Of a stretch of DNA of 64,000 nt, positions 43,725 through 51,956 are shown in pieces. Made by a program: the position numbers and the translations under genes. Position 1 is the first letter of the stretch. The number at the start of each line of letters is the position of its first letter. Source of the DNA: Deferribacterales bacterium Deferri_01 (GTDB lineage: Bacteria > Chrysiogenota > Deferribacteres > Deferribacterales > Geovibrionaceae). The stretch is from contig LUZY01000002.1 in assembly GCA_001603805.1 (NCBI GenBank), positions 62,001 through 126,000 of the forward strand. Direction: 5' to 3'. The notes under the pieces are model-generated. The model was not told where the DNA came from. It worked only from the letters and a program-made list of their open reading frames with translations, and searched no databases.

Positions 43725-44300
43725 ATGAATAAGCGATTCATATGGTTTTTACTGGTTCTGCCGGTTCTTCTGTTCGGCTGTACGAAGTTTTACTACCAGT
43801 CTCCGTACGTTAAGTTCAACCACGAACAACACGTAAACATTCTGTTTGAGCAAAAGAAGGACTGCTTCTACTGCCACAAACTGCCGGATATAGAAACCTT
43901 TATAAACAAAGGGAGCGATTTTAAGATCGGTGCAGAACTTAAGATCGACAACACATGCCACACATGCCACAAGGAAGAGATAACCAAGGTTGTTTCAGCT
44001 CCCCAAAACTGCTATGTGTGCCATGACAACCTGAAAACCATGAAACCGGAAGACCATCTCACGCAGTGGACAAAGCTCCATGCTGTTCCCGCTGCACTGG
44101 ACAAAAAAAGCTGCGAAAGCTGTCACTCTGACTGGTACTGTGAGAGCTGCCACAGCCAGCAGTATGCAAAAGACGGATACAGACATCCCAGGGCCTTCAA
44201 GCTCACCCACTCGGTTGAGGCTATGATGGATCCTGCATCCTGTGATAGCTGCCACAAGGCATCCTTCTGCATAGACTGCCATAAGGATACCAAACGATGA
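43725..44300 (+). CDS. heptaheme lipoprotein cytochrome
   Basis: A 191-residue lipoprotein (lipobox VLLFGC) with seven CXXCH sites (CFYCH, CHTCH, CYVCH, two CESCH, CDSCH, CIDCH), about one per 24 mature residues, a very dense heme protein. Extra histidines (KFNHEQH, THSVEAMM) can serve as distal ligands. It resembles the small periplasmic cytochromes that plug porins from inside (OmaB/MtrA-like in role). TGAGGAA is 7 bases before the ATG; its stop overlaps the next start in ATGA. Confidence 0.92.
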   Translation: MNKRFIWFLLVLPVLLFGCTKFYYQSPYVKFNHEQHVNILFEQKKDCFYCHKLPDIETFINKGSDFKIGAELKIDNTCHTCHKEEITKVVSAPQNCYVCHDNLKTMKPEDHLTQWTKLHAVPAALDKKSCESCHSDWYCESCHSQQYAKDGYRHPRAFKLTHSVEAMMDPASCDSCHKASFCIDCHKDTKR

Positions 44301-45346
44301 ACAATTACAGAGTAATAAAACGGGGTGAATCCGTGAGAGTTTTTATTTACTGCATAGTATCATTAATGGTTCTGGCATCTGCCGTAGCCTGCGGAAGCAA
44401 CAGCTCAAGCAACTCTTCTGCACAGAAAAATATTATAGGCATTCCGCAGCTTACAGATTCAAAAAGTCACAGCGGATGGGAAAGGGAGGACTGTTCTCTC
44501 TGCCACCCTTCCGCACAGCTTGATAAAATACACGACTATAACCCTGCTCTGGCTTCAAGCTTCAGAAAAGTTGACGCCAGTGACACAGGCGCATGCCTCT
44601 ACTGCCACGGCACAAACGGTATCAAAGGCATAACAGCGGAAAGTTATCAATGTACCCTCTGCCATGCAAACCCATCTATAGTGGCATCTGCCGGCCTTTT
44701 CGGAGGTCACACCACAATGCACGACCTTGACGGAAACGGCAAAATAGGCAACTCCGACTGTGTGGTATGCCACCAATACACAGATATGAACGGCTCCATA
44801 AGCCTCACAAGAGACTTCAGACAGAGTTCAGCCGCCTACGGTGACATAAGCGCATTCTGTCTTAACTGCCATGATGGAAACGGTGCATTCGGCAAGACTC
44901 CTCCCGCACTGGCTTTTGACGCTGATTTCACCAATATTTACGATACCTTCAAAGGTCTGTTCGGCAACACGTTCACCGCTGATATACACGGAGCAAAAGA
45001 CGGTATGGGGCAATCATTCGGACAGTTCAGACCCGGCTCAGGCTACACAAGCGGAATGGAAGTAAGCTGTACGCACTGCCATGATGTACATACATCAGAC
45101 AATACGTACCTTATAACTCAATCCGGCGACAGTGCAGCCCTTGCGGACGGTACAGCCTTGAATGCTCCTGTGAGTGTCGTGGGCAATAACTTCACCGAAC
45201 TCTGCGCTCTCTGCCATATGAGTCCGGACGGAGCAATTACAGGAAACGGATTGCAGGAAGTAACCCACCCAAGCGGCTATGACTCAAACTGCACAAACTG
45301 CCACTACCACGGTGCAGGCTACGGGGATAAGACAAACCTATTTTAG
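44297..45346 (+). CDS. octaheme lipoprotein cytochrome
   Basis: A 349-residue lipoprotein with lipobox LASAVAC near residue 32 followed by a Ser/Asn-rich linker (GSNSSSNSSAQ). It has eight CXXCH sites: CSLCH, CLYCH, CTLCH, CVVCH, CLNCH, CTHCH, CALCH and CTNCH. The ATG at 44297 overlaps the previous stop and has AAGGA 9 bases upstream; a GTG at 44333 with GGGGTG before it would give a more standard signal peptide. Sequence between hemes is Gly/Ser/Asp-rich, typical of surface proteins. It is the last gene before the operon terminator. Confidence 0.9.
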   Translation: MNNYRVIKRGESVRVFIYCIVSLMVLASAVACGSNSSSNSSAQKNIIGIPQLTDSKSHSGWEREDCSLCHPSAQLDKIHDYNPALASSFRKVDASDTGACLYCHGTNGIKGITAESYQCTLCHANPSIVASAGLFGGHTTMHDLDGNGKIGNSDCVVCHQYTDMNGSISLTRDFRQSSAAYGDISAFCLNCHDGNGAFGKTPPALAFDADFTNIYDTFKGLFGNTFTADIHGAKDGMGQSFGQFRPGSGYTSGMEVSCTHCHDVHTSDNTYLITQSGDSAALADGTALNAPVSVVGNNFTELCALCHMSPDGAITGNGLQEVTHPSGYDSNCTNCHYHGAGYGDKTNLF

Positions 45347-45383
45347 CAACAATCTTATAAATCACTATTCATAAACAATAAAA

Positions 45384-45405
45384 GCCCTCTACGGAGGGTT
45401 TTTTT
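45384..45405 (+). terminator. terminator of the ten-gene cytochrome operon
   Basis: GCCCTC / TACG / GAGGGT followed by seven T. The 45406-45573 gap that follows is AT-rich with no gene. Confidence 0.85.
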
Positions 45406-45573
45406 GATCAGTAAAATTATATCTTTCATTACTCGTCTTTTACGGGAAAAAGATTTCCAAACCCCTCAAAGAACAGGTTCCATTAAAAGTATATATTCCG
45501 GCAGTCTGGAGAGCTTAATGTTCTCCTCAATTTAGTTTTTCTGGATTATATTTGGTTTCTTTGGAAGGAGTTT

Positions 45574-45611
45574 GAGGACACCTTTCTTTTTCATTAAAGA
45601 AAGGTGTCCTC
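45574..45611 (-). terminator. long stem-loop terminator of the minus-strand cytochrome pair
   Basis: GAGGACACCTTTCTTT (45574-45589) / TTCATT / AAAGAAAGGTGTCCTC (45596-45611), 16 bp perfect, 18 bases after the thioredoxin/TPR stop. Confidence 0.85.
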
Positions 45612-45628
45612 TTATATTATTCGATAAT

Positions 45629-46549
45629 TTAGAAATCTATAACGATTTCACAACACTGGTTAAAGTAGTCCGCCGCTTCCTTATACATATCTTTTTCATA
45701 ATAGATTTTGGCGAGGGCGTAATAGATGCGCTCTTTGCGAGGGTAGATGTCCTTAACTGATTCAAGTTGGCTGAGAGCGGCATCAAACTGTCCGGTCTGC
45801 ATATATGCGTATCCGAGAAGGAACTTCACTTCCGGCACTGTATTGCCTATGCCTTTAAGCACTTCAAGCGCGGCGGGATATTCCTTAAGCATGAAATACG
45901 CCTCAGCGATCCTTGTTTTTTCGGTGTCGTTCAGAGAGGCAGTATCTATGCCTTCGAGGCGTTTGCGGGCATCGTCAGCCTGCCCGCTTCTTATCATATT
46001 TTTAGCGAAGTTGATCTCAGGCAGCCTGCTGACAGTCTTATCAACCCCCTGAACATTCGTAATATTATTGTATTCCGCTTCGCTTATCCTGCCCTGCTTA
46101 AGCTCTATAAACTTTTCCAGCTTCGCCTTGTACTGTCCTTCAAAGCCTATTCCGTGGATAATTTTATTATCTCCGTCCAGTACAAGGGTCACAGGCAGAG
46201 TAAAAATCCCCCATGAATCGGTCATTTTGGCATTATCAGAAGCATAAATAACATTCTCTGCCGGCTCAAGCTGTTCACTGACCCCAAGTTCAACAGAAAC
46301 GCAGACAACATCACTTTTAGCGCAGAACTGTTTAAACTCCTCAAAAGTGTTTTTACTCAGCCTTTTATCACCTTTCCAAAGGAGAAGGACTTTTAGCGGT
46401 GCCTTATCCTCTTTGTCAGTGTATGCACCGGAAGCGTACGTGAAGTTTTTCATCTCCACTTTGTCACCTTCTTTCAACTCTTTGAGAGGAAAAGCAAAAA
46501 CCCCTAAGGTCATAAATACAGCAATAAGTGTAAGTGCAGTCTTCTTCAT
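45629..46549 (-). CDS. secreted thioredoxin-fold plus TPR protein paired with the 15-heme cytochrome
   Basis: A 306-residue paralogue in layout of the protein at 38348. It has a signal peptide (MKKTALTLIAVFMTLGVFA), a thioredoxin-like domain with APLKVLLLWKG, a Cys pair FCAKSDVVC instead of CXXC, the cis-proline segment FTLPVTLVLDGDNK, and TPR repeats from residue about 185 (PEVKFLLGYAYMQTGQFDAA, IYYALAKIYYEKDMYKEA). AAGGAGG lies just before the ATG, 9 bases after the cytochrome gene's stop. A non-redox scaffold or heme-attachment helper role is inferred from the repeated pairing with giant cytochromes. Confidence 0.82.
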   Translation of the reverse strand: MKKTALTLIAVFMTLGVFAFPLKELKEGDKVEMKNFTYASGAYTDKEDKAPLKVLLLWKGDKRLSKNTFEEFKQFCAKSDVVCVSVELGVSEQLEPAENVIYASDNAKMTDSWGIFTLPVTLVLDGDNKIIHGIGFEGQYKAKLEKFIELKQGRISEAEYNNITNVQGVDKTVSRLPEINFAKNMIRSGQADDARKRLEGIDTASLNDTEKTRIAEAYFMLKEYPAALEVLKGIGNTVPEVKFLLGYAYMQTGQFDAALSQLESVKDIYPRKERIYYALAKIYYEKDMYKEAADYFNQCCEIVIDF

Positions 46550-46558
46550 AAAACCTCC

Positions 46559-47863
46559 TTAAGGGTTCTGGAATACGTTTTCCCTGTCATAGGTTTTTGG
46601 TTTATGGCAGCCGACAACGCATGTTCCGCCACTCTCCGTACGTGTAAACTTGATAGGCAGTTCCCACCCGCCGGAGCCGAAAGGCACACTGCTTCTGATA
46701 TGAAGCGGCTGATTAGAGGCATGAACCTCGTGGCATGCCTTGCAGCTTCTTCCCTTACCGGGAATCATCACATGCAGATAATGCAAATTCTGTTCGCCGT
46801 TGCGGAAGCCTGTACCGTCAGTGGTGGCGGATTCGAGATTACCCGTATCGTGGCACTCATAGCAGAGCTTGTACATCCCGTCTGTGTATTGGTTATAGAA
46901 CGTTTTGGGGAAATGCTCATAAAGGATGAACGGATTACCTGAACCATGTACATTATGGCAGGCGTTGCAGCCGTCAAACTCCACCGGAGCATGAATATAC
47001 TGCGAATGTTCTATCCTGTTGCCGAGATCCTTATGGCACTCAAAACATATCTGTTTTGTATCTGAGCGGAGAAGCTGACCGAAGTCAGACGCATGAGGAT
47101 TGTGACATTCTCCGCAGCTTCCGTCCTCAACAGGCTGATGTTTATATTTAGCGTTAAGAATATTTTCTTTGAAATCGGGATCCATATCACCGTGGCATGT
47201 GAGGCACAGTGATTTTTCGTCCTCTGCCTTAAGATGAAATTTAGTATCCGAGTTATGGGGATCGTGGCAGAGAGTACAGTCGTCCGCAACGGGAGCATGG
47301 ACACTTACCTTTGATAGATCCTCTTTTTTGTCAGAGTGACATATGAAGCAGAGTTCATCCTTAGCAGCTTTAAGCTGATACTGATGGTCTGAAGAGTGCG
47401 GATCATGGCATGAGGCACATTCTCCTGCCCCCACAGGACCATGGAGGAATTTTTTGCTCATTTTATCATTTTCATGGCACTGAAAGCATGTTTCAGATTC
47501 TGTTGCGGTAATAAGCATATACTGATTCGTTCCACCGTGCGGGTTGTGGCATGCGGTACAGTCTCCGCCTTCAACCGGAGCATGTACAAACTCTTTCCCG
47601 CCCTTTTCATCATGGCATACAAGGCAGACAGGACCGTCATCCGCCGGTGATGTAAACTCATGAAACTCTGATGGTTTGGCTATATGCTGTTCATAATCAT
47701 CCATCAAATGACATGTGGTGCATTCGTCCGCTTCGACCGGGGCGTGAAGCACCTCATACTGTTTTATGTCTGCATGGCACTCAGCCGTGACACACGTCTC
47801 GGCATTTGCCTGAAACAGGGAAATACAGACAACTCCCGTAAGCAATAACAATTTTTTAATCAC
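46559..47863 (-). CDS. secreted cytochrome with about 15 c-type hemes in tandem repeats
   Basis: A 434-residue protein with a signal peptide (IKKLLLLTGVVCISLFQANA). It has thirteen CXXCH motifs, one CX4CH (CVTAECH) at the N-terminus and one CX3CH (CVVGCH) at the C-terminus. A repeat of 40-45 residues recurs: HAPVE-x-D-CTxCHxPH followed by SDxxxxLxxxxxxLCxxCH. I place the start at GTG 47863, preceded by AGGAGG at 6 bases; an ATG at 47881 contains that site. Convergent with the ten-gene operon, it adds to the same electron-transfer island. It may be a linear periplasmic wire. Confidence 0.92.
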   Translation of the reverse strand: MIKKLLLLTGVVCISLFQANAETCVTAECHADIKQYEVLHAPVEADECTTCHLMDDYEQHIAKPSEFHEFTSPADDGPVCLVCHDEKGGKEFVHAPVEGGDCTACHNPHGGTNQYMLITATESETCFQCHENDKMSKKFLHGPVGAGECASCHDPHSSDHQYQLKAAKDELCFICHSDKKEDLSKVSVHAPVADDCTLCHDPHNSDTKFHLKAEDEKSLCLTCHGDMDPDFKENILNAKYKHQPVEDGSCGECHNPHASDFGQLLRSDTKQICFECHKDLGNRIEHSQYIHAPVEFDGCNACHNVHGSGNPFILYEHFPKTFYNQYTDGMYKLCYECHDTGNLESATTDGTGFRNGEQNLHYLHVMIPGKGRSCKACHEVHASNQPLHIRSSVPFGSGGWELPIKFTRTESGGTCVVGCHKPKTYDRENVFQNP

Positions 47864-48203
47864 TGTTAACCTCCTGCTCATCCCTCATGAACATATATTT
47901 CTTCTTTATTTCCCAGAACATCATAATGTGATCAGTATATAAAATCAATGTTCTAATTAAACTGTTCCTCATATTTACTGCCTGCTCTATATTATTTGTA
48001 TTATGAATATTTGTCAGAAATAATATTCTCTTTGCACAGCATTAATCCATTTAATGTTAAAGAGTTTCGGTTAATCCAAAAAGCAGAACCGTTCAGGTTT
48101 GCATTTTCATAATGGCGTATGAATATGAACCCCATTACGAATATCTCTTTCAACTTATTTTCGTTTATGCTTTTTCTGTTATAATAAATATGGGAGGCAT
48201 AAT
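47864..48203. other. divergent intergenic region, no gene
   Basis: This 340-bp AT-rich gap lies between the 15-heme cytochrome gene (minus) and the 4Fe-4S protein gene (plus). It must hold both promoters. GGGAGG at 48191 serves the rightward gene. No convincing -35/-10 pair, structured RNA or repeat was found. Confidence 0.5.
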
Positions 48204-49484
48204 ATGGCACATCTCACAGCAAGGAACGGTTTCAGGGAGCTTGCAGACAGGCTGAACCGCTTTCCGCAGGGCGCTCCTTTAAGCGAAAATCTTTTCAAAA
48301 TACTCTCTGTCCTCATGAGCGAGGAGGAAGCAGGTTATCTTGCCCAGATTCCCATAAAACCTTTTACAGCCAAACAGGCGGCTGAAATATGGAAAATTTC
48401 CGAAAAAGAAGCAAAAAAACGGCTGGATTCCTTTGCAGATAAAGTCCTTATACTTGATATGGAAGTCGGCAAAGAAACACAGTATGTTCTTCCTCCGCCA
48501 ATGGCAGGATTTTTTGAATTTTCCATGATGCGTACAAGGGGCGACATCGACCAGAAACACTTAAGCGATCTTTTTTATCAGTACATAACTGTCGAGGAAG
48601 ATTTCATAAAATCTCTTTTTGTGCGGGGTGAAACCCAGCTTGGGCGTGTTTTTGTTAATGAAAGTGCCCTCGGCGAAGAAAACAGCATGCATATTCTGGA
48701 CTATGAAAAAGCAAGTGAGGTTATCAATACCTCCGAACATATGGGCGTCAGCATGTGCTACTGCCGTCACAAGATGGCGCATATGGGCATGGCGTGTGAT
48801 GCTCCTATGGACATCTGTATGACCTTCGGCACAGTTGCAGACTCCCTCATCCGCCACGGCTACGCACGCAGAGTGGATGAAAAAGAAGGAATCGACCTTC
48901 TTCAGCAGGCATACGACAGTAACCTTGTTCAGTTCGGCGAAAATGTAAAGAAAGAGGTCAGCTTCATATGCAACTGCTGCGGATGCTGCTGCGAGGCAAT
49001 GATAGCAGCACGCAGATTCGGCATCATGAATCCTGTGCATACATCAAACTATATACCGGAAATTGACGATCATGCCTGCACTGGCTGCGGAAAATGCGCA
49101 GAAGTCTGTCCTGTTGAGGCATTGGGTATGGTATCCGCTAATGATCCGCATAAACCGAAAAGAAAGAAAGTTAAACTGAATGACGAAACATGCCTAGGCT
49201 GTGGAGTATGCGTTAGAGTATGCCCTACTAAGGCTATTACAATGAAATACAGGGGAAAAAGGATTATCACACCGGAAAACTCAGTTCACAAGGCAGTGAT
49301 GATGGCGATTGAACGAGGAGGGCTTGAACACCTCATATTCGATAACCGTGCCCTCTTTTCCCACAGAGCTATGGCTGCGGTTTTAGGGGCAATTCTGAAG
49401 CTTCCGCCCATCAAACAGGCTATGGCAAGCGAACAGATTAAATCCAGATATTTCGGCAAACTACTGGAAAACAGCAAGAAATAA
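48204..49484 (+). CDS. cysteine-rich 4Fe-4S dicluster protein
   Basis: A 426-residue cytoplasmic protein. The N-terminal about 110 residues resemble a winged-helix (PFTAKQAAEIWKISEKEAKK). The middle has cysteine motifs MCYCRHKMAHMGMAC and CNCCGCCC (residues about 188-260), and the C-terminal half has a two-cluster ferredoxin (CTGCGKCAEVC and CLGCGVCVRVC). Proteins of this layout are annotated as 4Fe-4S binding proteins in anaerobes with no settled function; the Cys-rich middle could hold a further cluster or active site. It is a single-gene unit between the cytochrome island and glyA. Confidence 0.85.
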   Translation: MAHLTARNGFRELADRLNRFPQGAPLSENLFKILSVLMSEEEAGYLAQIPIKPFTAKQAAEIWKISEKEAKKRLDSFADKVLILDMEVGKETQYVLPPPMAGFFEFSMMRTRGDIDQKHLSDLFYQYITVEEDFIKSLFVRGETQLGRVFVNESALGEENSMHILDYEKASEVINTSEHMGVSMCYCRHKMAHMGMACDAPMDICMTFGTVADSLIRHGYARRVDEKEGIDLLQQAYDSNLVQFGENVKKEVSFICNCCGCCCEAMIAARRFGIMNPVHTSNYIPEIDDHACTGCGKCAEVCPVEALGMVSANDPHKPKRKKVKLNDETCLGCGVCVRVCPTKAITMKYRGKRIITPENSVHKAVMMAIERGGLEHLIFDNRALFSHRAMAAVLGAILKLPPIKQAMASEQIKSRYFGKLLENSKK

Positions 49485-49541
49485 TTCTGAAGGGAGCAGG
49501 TCCCCTGCTTCCCATATGCTTGAATTATTTCAAATTAGGGT

Positions 49542-49570
49542 TTGACATTCGCTCTTAAATAGCCTATTTA
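49542..49570 (+). promoter_or_regulatory. sigma-70 promoter of the glyA riboswitch transcript
   Basis: TTGACA (49542-49547), 17 bp, TATTTA (49565-49570). The start site would be near 49577, two bases before the first riboswitch helix. Confidence 0.8.
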
Positions 49571-49578
49571 ATACTCGT

Positions 49579-49655
49579 CCGTACGACTGACGCAGATTAA
49601 GGGGGATCACCCCCGGGAAGTACGGTAATATATGCTTAAAGTCGTGCGTCTGGGC
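49579..49655 (+). ncRNA. ZTP (pfl-type) riboswitch upstream of glyA
   Basis: P1 is CCGTAC (49579-49584) / GTACGG (49620-49625), followed inside by GACTGACGC (49585-49593), hairpin P2 GGGGG/ATCA/CCCCC (49601-49614), and GGGAAG. After a linker comes the second subdomain GTCGTGCGTCTGGGC (49641-49655). This matches the two-part pfl aptamer, whose core reads GACUGGCG ... CCGGGGAG ... CGCCUGGGC. The pseudoknot partners GACGC and GCGTC keep pairing although one G-C pair is replaced by A-U. ZTP riboswitches regulate one-carbon and purine genes, including glyA. Confidence 0.88.
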
Positions 49656-49684
49656 TGTTCTTAGAACTGTTCGGGCGTTTTTTT
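49645..49684 (+). terminator. riboswitch-controlled attenuator of glyA
   Basis: CGTCTGGGCTGTTCT (about 49647-49661) can pair with AGAACTGTTCGGGCG (49663-49677), with several G-U pairs and one mismatch, followed by seven T. The stem uses the CGTCTGGGC strand needed for the ZTP-bound fold, so ligand binding should prevent termination and turn glyA on. Confidence 0.78.
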
Positions 49685-49710
49685 GTGCCCGGGCGTACGG
49701 GAGGATTTTA

Positions 49711-50952
49711 ATGCAGAATCTCAAAAGTTTTGACCCCGCCGTTTATGATCTAATCATCAAAGAAGAACAGAGGCAGATAGACAAGATACGTCTTATCGCT
49801 TCGGAAAACTATGTTACCCGTGCCGTTCTTGAGGCATCTGGGACTGTTCTCACCAACAAATACTCTGAAGGCTACCCCGGCAAACGTTACTATGAAGGTC
49901 AGCAGTTTATTGACCCCATTGAAGAAATCGCAATCGAAAGAGCGAAAGAACTTTTCGGTGCTGATCACGCCAATGTTCAGCCCTACTCTGGTTCCCCTGC
50001 GAACCTTGCCGTTTATCTTGCTTTCGTAAAACCCGGCGATACAGTTATGGGCATGGCTCTGCCCCACGGCGGACACCTCACACACGGTTCCCCTGTGAGC
50101 ATCACCGGAAAATATTTCAAAATAGTTTCCTACGAGCTTGATGAGGAAACGGGACTCCTCAACTACGATACAATCAGAAAACTTGCAATAGAAAACAAAC
50201 CCAAAATGATCATAGCCGGTCACTCAGCATACCCCCGTCAGCTTGATTTCAAAAAATTCCGTGAAATCGCTGACGAAGTTGGCACAATCCTTTTCGTGGA
50301 TATGGCGCACTTCGCAGGTCTTGTTGCAGCCGGAGCGCACCCCAACCCAGTTCCTTATGCTGATGTTGTAACTACGACAACTCACAAAACCCTTAGAGGA
50401 CCCAGAGGCGGTATGGTTCTCTGCAAAGAGCAGTACAAGGCAGCTATTGATAAGGCTGTTTTCCCCGGAATACAGGGCGGACCCCACAACCACACAACTG
50501 CCGCTATCGCTGTGGCACTTAAAGAGGCTATGGCGCCTGAATTTAAAGAATACGGTCATCAGATAGTCAAAAACGCAAAAGTAATGGCTGAGACTCTCCT
50601 TTCAAAAGGATTTCAGCTTGTTACAGGCGGAACAGACAATCACCTGCTCCTCATTGACCTCACTAATAAGAACATCACAGGCAAACAGGCCGCAAAAGCA
50701 CTTGATGACGCAGGCATAGTTCTCAACTGCAACTCTGTTCCCTATGACAAAAGAAAACCCTTTGACCCCAGCGGAATCAGGCTTGGACTTGCCGCTGTGA
50801 CTTCAAGAGGCTTCAAAGAAGAGGAAACAAGAAAAACCGCTGAGTTTATCAGCGCAGTTATAGATAACTGGCAGAACGAAGAATTCCTGGCCAAAACGGC
50901 TAAGGATGTCAAGGAGCTGTGCAGCAAGTTCCCCCCACCGGGACTTGACTGA
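49711..50952 (+). CDS. glyA: serine hydroxymethyltransferase
   Basis: A 413-residue PLP enzyme that interconverts serine and glycine with tetrahydrofolate, the main source of one-carbon units. Motifs: [16 protein letters not shown] at the N-terminus, [16 protein letters not shown] (active site), [17 protein letters not shown] and [16 protein letters not shown] with the PLP lysine. Length is typical. GGGAGG at 49699-49704 precedes the ATG. Expression is probably controlled by the ZTP riboswitch and its attenuator; a strong terminator follows. Confidence 0.98.
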   Translation: MQNLKSFDPAVYDLIIKEEQRQIDKIRLIASENYVTRAVLEASGTVLTNKYSEGYPGKRYYEGQQFIDPIEEIAIERAKELFGADHANVQPYSGSPANLAVYLAFVKPGDTVMGMALPHGGHLTHGSPVSITGKYFKIVSYELDEETGLLNYDTIRKLAIENKPKMIIAGHSAYPRQLDFKKFREIADEVGTILFVDMAHFAGLVAAGAHPNPVPYADVVTTTTHKTLRGPRGGMVLCKEQYKAAIDKAVFPGIQGGPHNHTTAAIAVALKEAMAPEFKEYGHQIVKNAKVMAETLLSKGFQLVTGGTDNHLLLIDLTNKNITGKQAAKALDDAGIVLNCNSVPYDKRKPFDPSGIRLGLAAVTSRGFKEEETRKTAEFISAVIDNWQNEEFLAKTAKDVKELCSKFPPPGLD

Positions 50953-50986
50953 AAATAATTTACAACCTTCTTGCTTTATACCGCTG

Positions 50987-51022
50987 CCCTCCCGGAAGTC
51001 ACCTCTCCGGGAGGGTTAATTT
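50987..51022 (+). terminator. glyA terminator
   Basis: CCCTCCCGGA (50987-50996) / loop / TCCGGGAGGG (51006-51015), then TTAATTT. Confidence 0.85.
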
Positions 51023-51103
51023 CAGTCTTTTCGTTGACTTTTCTTTTAATCTCATACAAATAAAACATATAAACAATTTTGTTTAAATACCTGTACTTAA
51101 TAC

Positions 51104-51132
51104 TTGACATAATAAATTTTATTAATTAATAT
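51104..51132 (+). promoter_or_regulatory. sigma-70 promoter of rubrerythrin
   Basis: TTGACA (51104-51109), 17 bp, TAATAT (51127-51132) in a very AT-rich stretch, 92 bp before the ATG. Confidence 0.75.
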
Positions 51133-51223
51133 TTTTTATTGATAATATTTGCGATTATGCTTTTTAAAGAGCCATAATTGAAGTAATATGACTTAAACAC
51201 ATATTTAAAAGGAGGCAGACGAA

Positions 51224-51820
51224 ATGTCAAAATCACTTAAAGGCACAGAAACCCTTGAAAACCTTATGAAAGCTTTTGCCGGAGAATCTCAGGCGAGAGG
51301 CAGATACACTATGTACGCTTCACAGGCAAGAAAAGACGGCTTCCGTCAGATAGAAAATATCTTCCTTGAAACAGCTGATAATGAAAGAGTTCACGCAAAA
51401 AGATTCTTCGACTACGCTCTTGAAGGTCTCGGCGATGCTGCTCCCCTTATGGTAAATGTTAATGCGGACTACCCTGTCTGTTATAAAAGCACCAAAGACA
51501 ACCTTCTTTACGCTGCTGACGGTGAACATGAAGAGTGGGAAATACTCTACCCCAAATTTGCTCAGATAGCAAAAGAGGAAGGATTCCCTCAGGTATCAGC
51601 TCTTTTCACACGCATAGCAGCAATCGAAGCTCACCATGAAAACAGATACCGTAAACTTGCAGACAGCCTCGCAAACGGCATGGTGTTCAAGAAAGACGTA
51701 GTTGTTAAATGGAAATGTCTGGTATGCGGACACATACACGAAGGCTTTGAAGCACCCGGCGTATGCCCCACTTGCGCTCACAAACAGGAACACTTTGAAC
51801 TTATGATCGAAAACTTCTAA
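51224..51820 (+). CDS. rbr: rubrerythrin
   Basis: A 198-residue non-heme diiron peroxidase that removes hydrogen peroxide in anaerobes. The ferritin-like domain shows the diiron ligands in ESQARGRYTMYASQA, ETADNERVHAKRFF and IAAIEAHHENRY. The C-terminal rubredoxin domain has CLVCG and CPTC. AAAGGAGG lies before the ATG. It is followed closely by two copies of the three-hairpin repeat, the first of which may serve as its terminator or 3' structure. Confidence 0.97.
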   Translation: MSKSLKGTETLENLMKAFAGESQARGRYTMYASQARKDGFRQIENIFLETADNERVHAKRFFDYALEGLGDAAPLMVNVNADYPVCYKSTKDNLLYAADGEHEEWEILYPKFAQIAKEEGFPQVSALFTRIAAIEAHHENRYRKLADSLANGMVFKKDVVVKWKCLVCGHIHEGFEAPGVCPTCAHKQEHFELMIENF

Positions 51821-51828
51821 TAATAATC

Positions 51829-51933
51829 GCCGCCCTCCATCCGTGGGGGCGGCTTAAATCGCTCGCGGTCGGATAAACCAACCTTCGCTACGCACGGCGC
51901 ACCTCCATCCATGGAGATGTTTGAGACACATTC
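51829..51933 (+). repeat. three-hairpin repeat element, copy 1 after rubrerythrin
   Basis: Hairpin 1 is GCCGCCC ... GGGCGGC with ATCCGT in the loop (51829-51853). Linker TCGCTC follows, then hairpin 2 GGTCGG/ATAAA/CCAACC (one mismatch), linker TTCGCTACGCACGGCG, then hairpin 3 CACCTCC/ATCCAT/GGAGATG (one mismatch). Positions 51836-51933 match copy 2 at 96 of 98 bases. Both differences fall in stem positions and break pairs, so this copy looks slightly decayed. Confidence 0.9.
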
Positions 51934-51956
51934 AAAATATAATCACAATGATATTC

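Noticed and set aside
40247-45346. MtrCAB or OmcB orthology of the conduit genes
   Set aside because: Only the gene arrangement and heme content match; no sequence signature specific to those families was visible, so names were not assigned.
49645-49684. T-box or SAM riboswitch before glyA
   Set aside because: No T-box sequence or specifier loop and no SAM core; the two-part pfl motif explains the leader fully.
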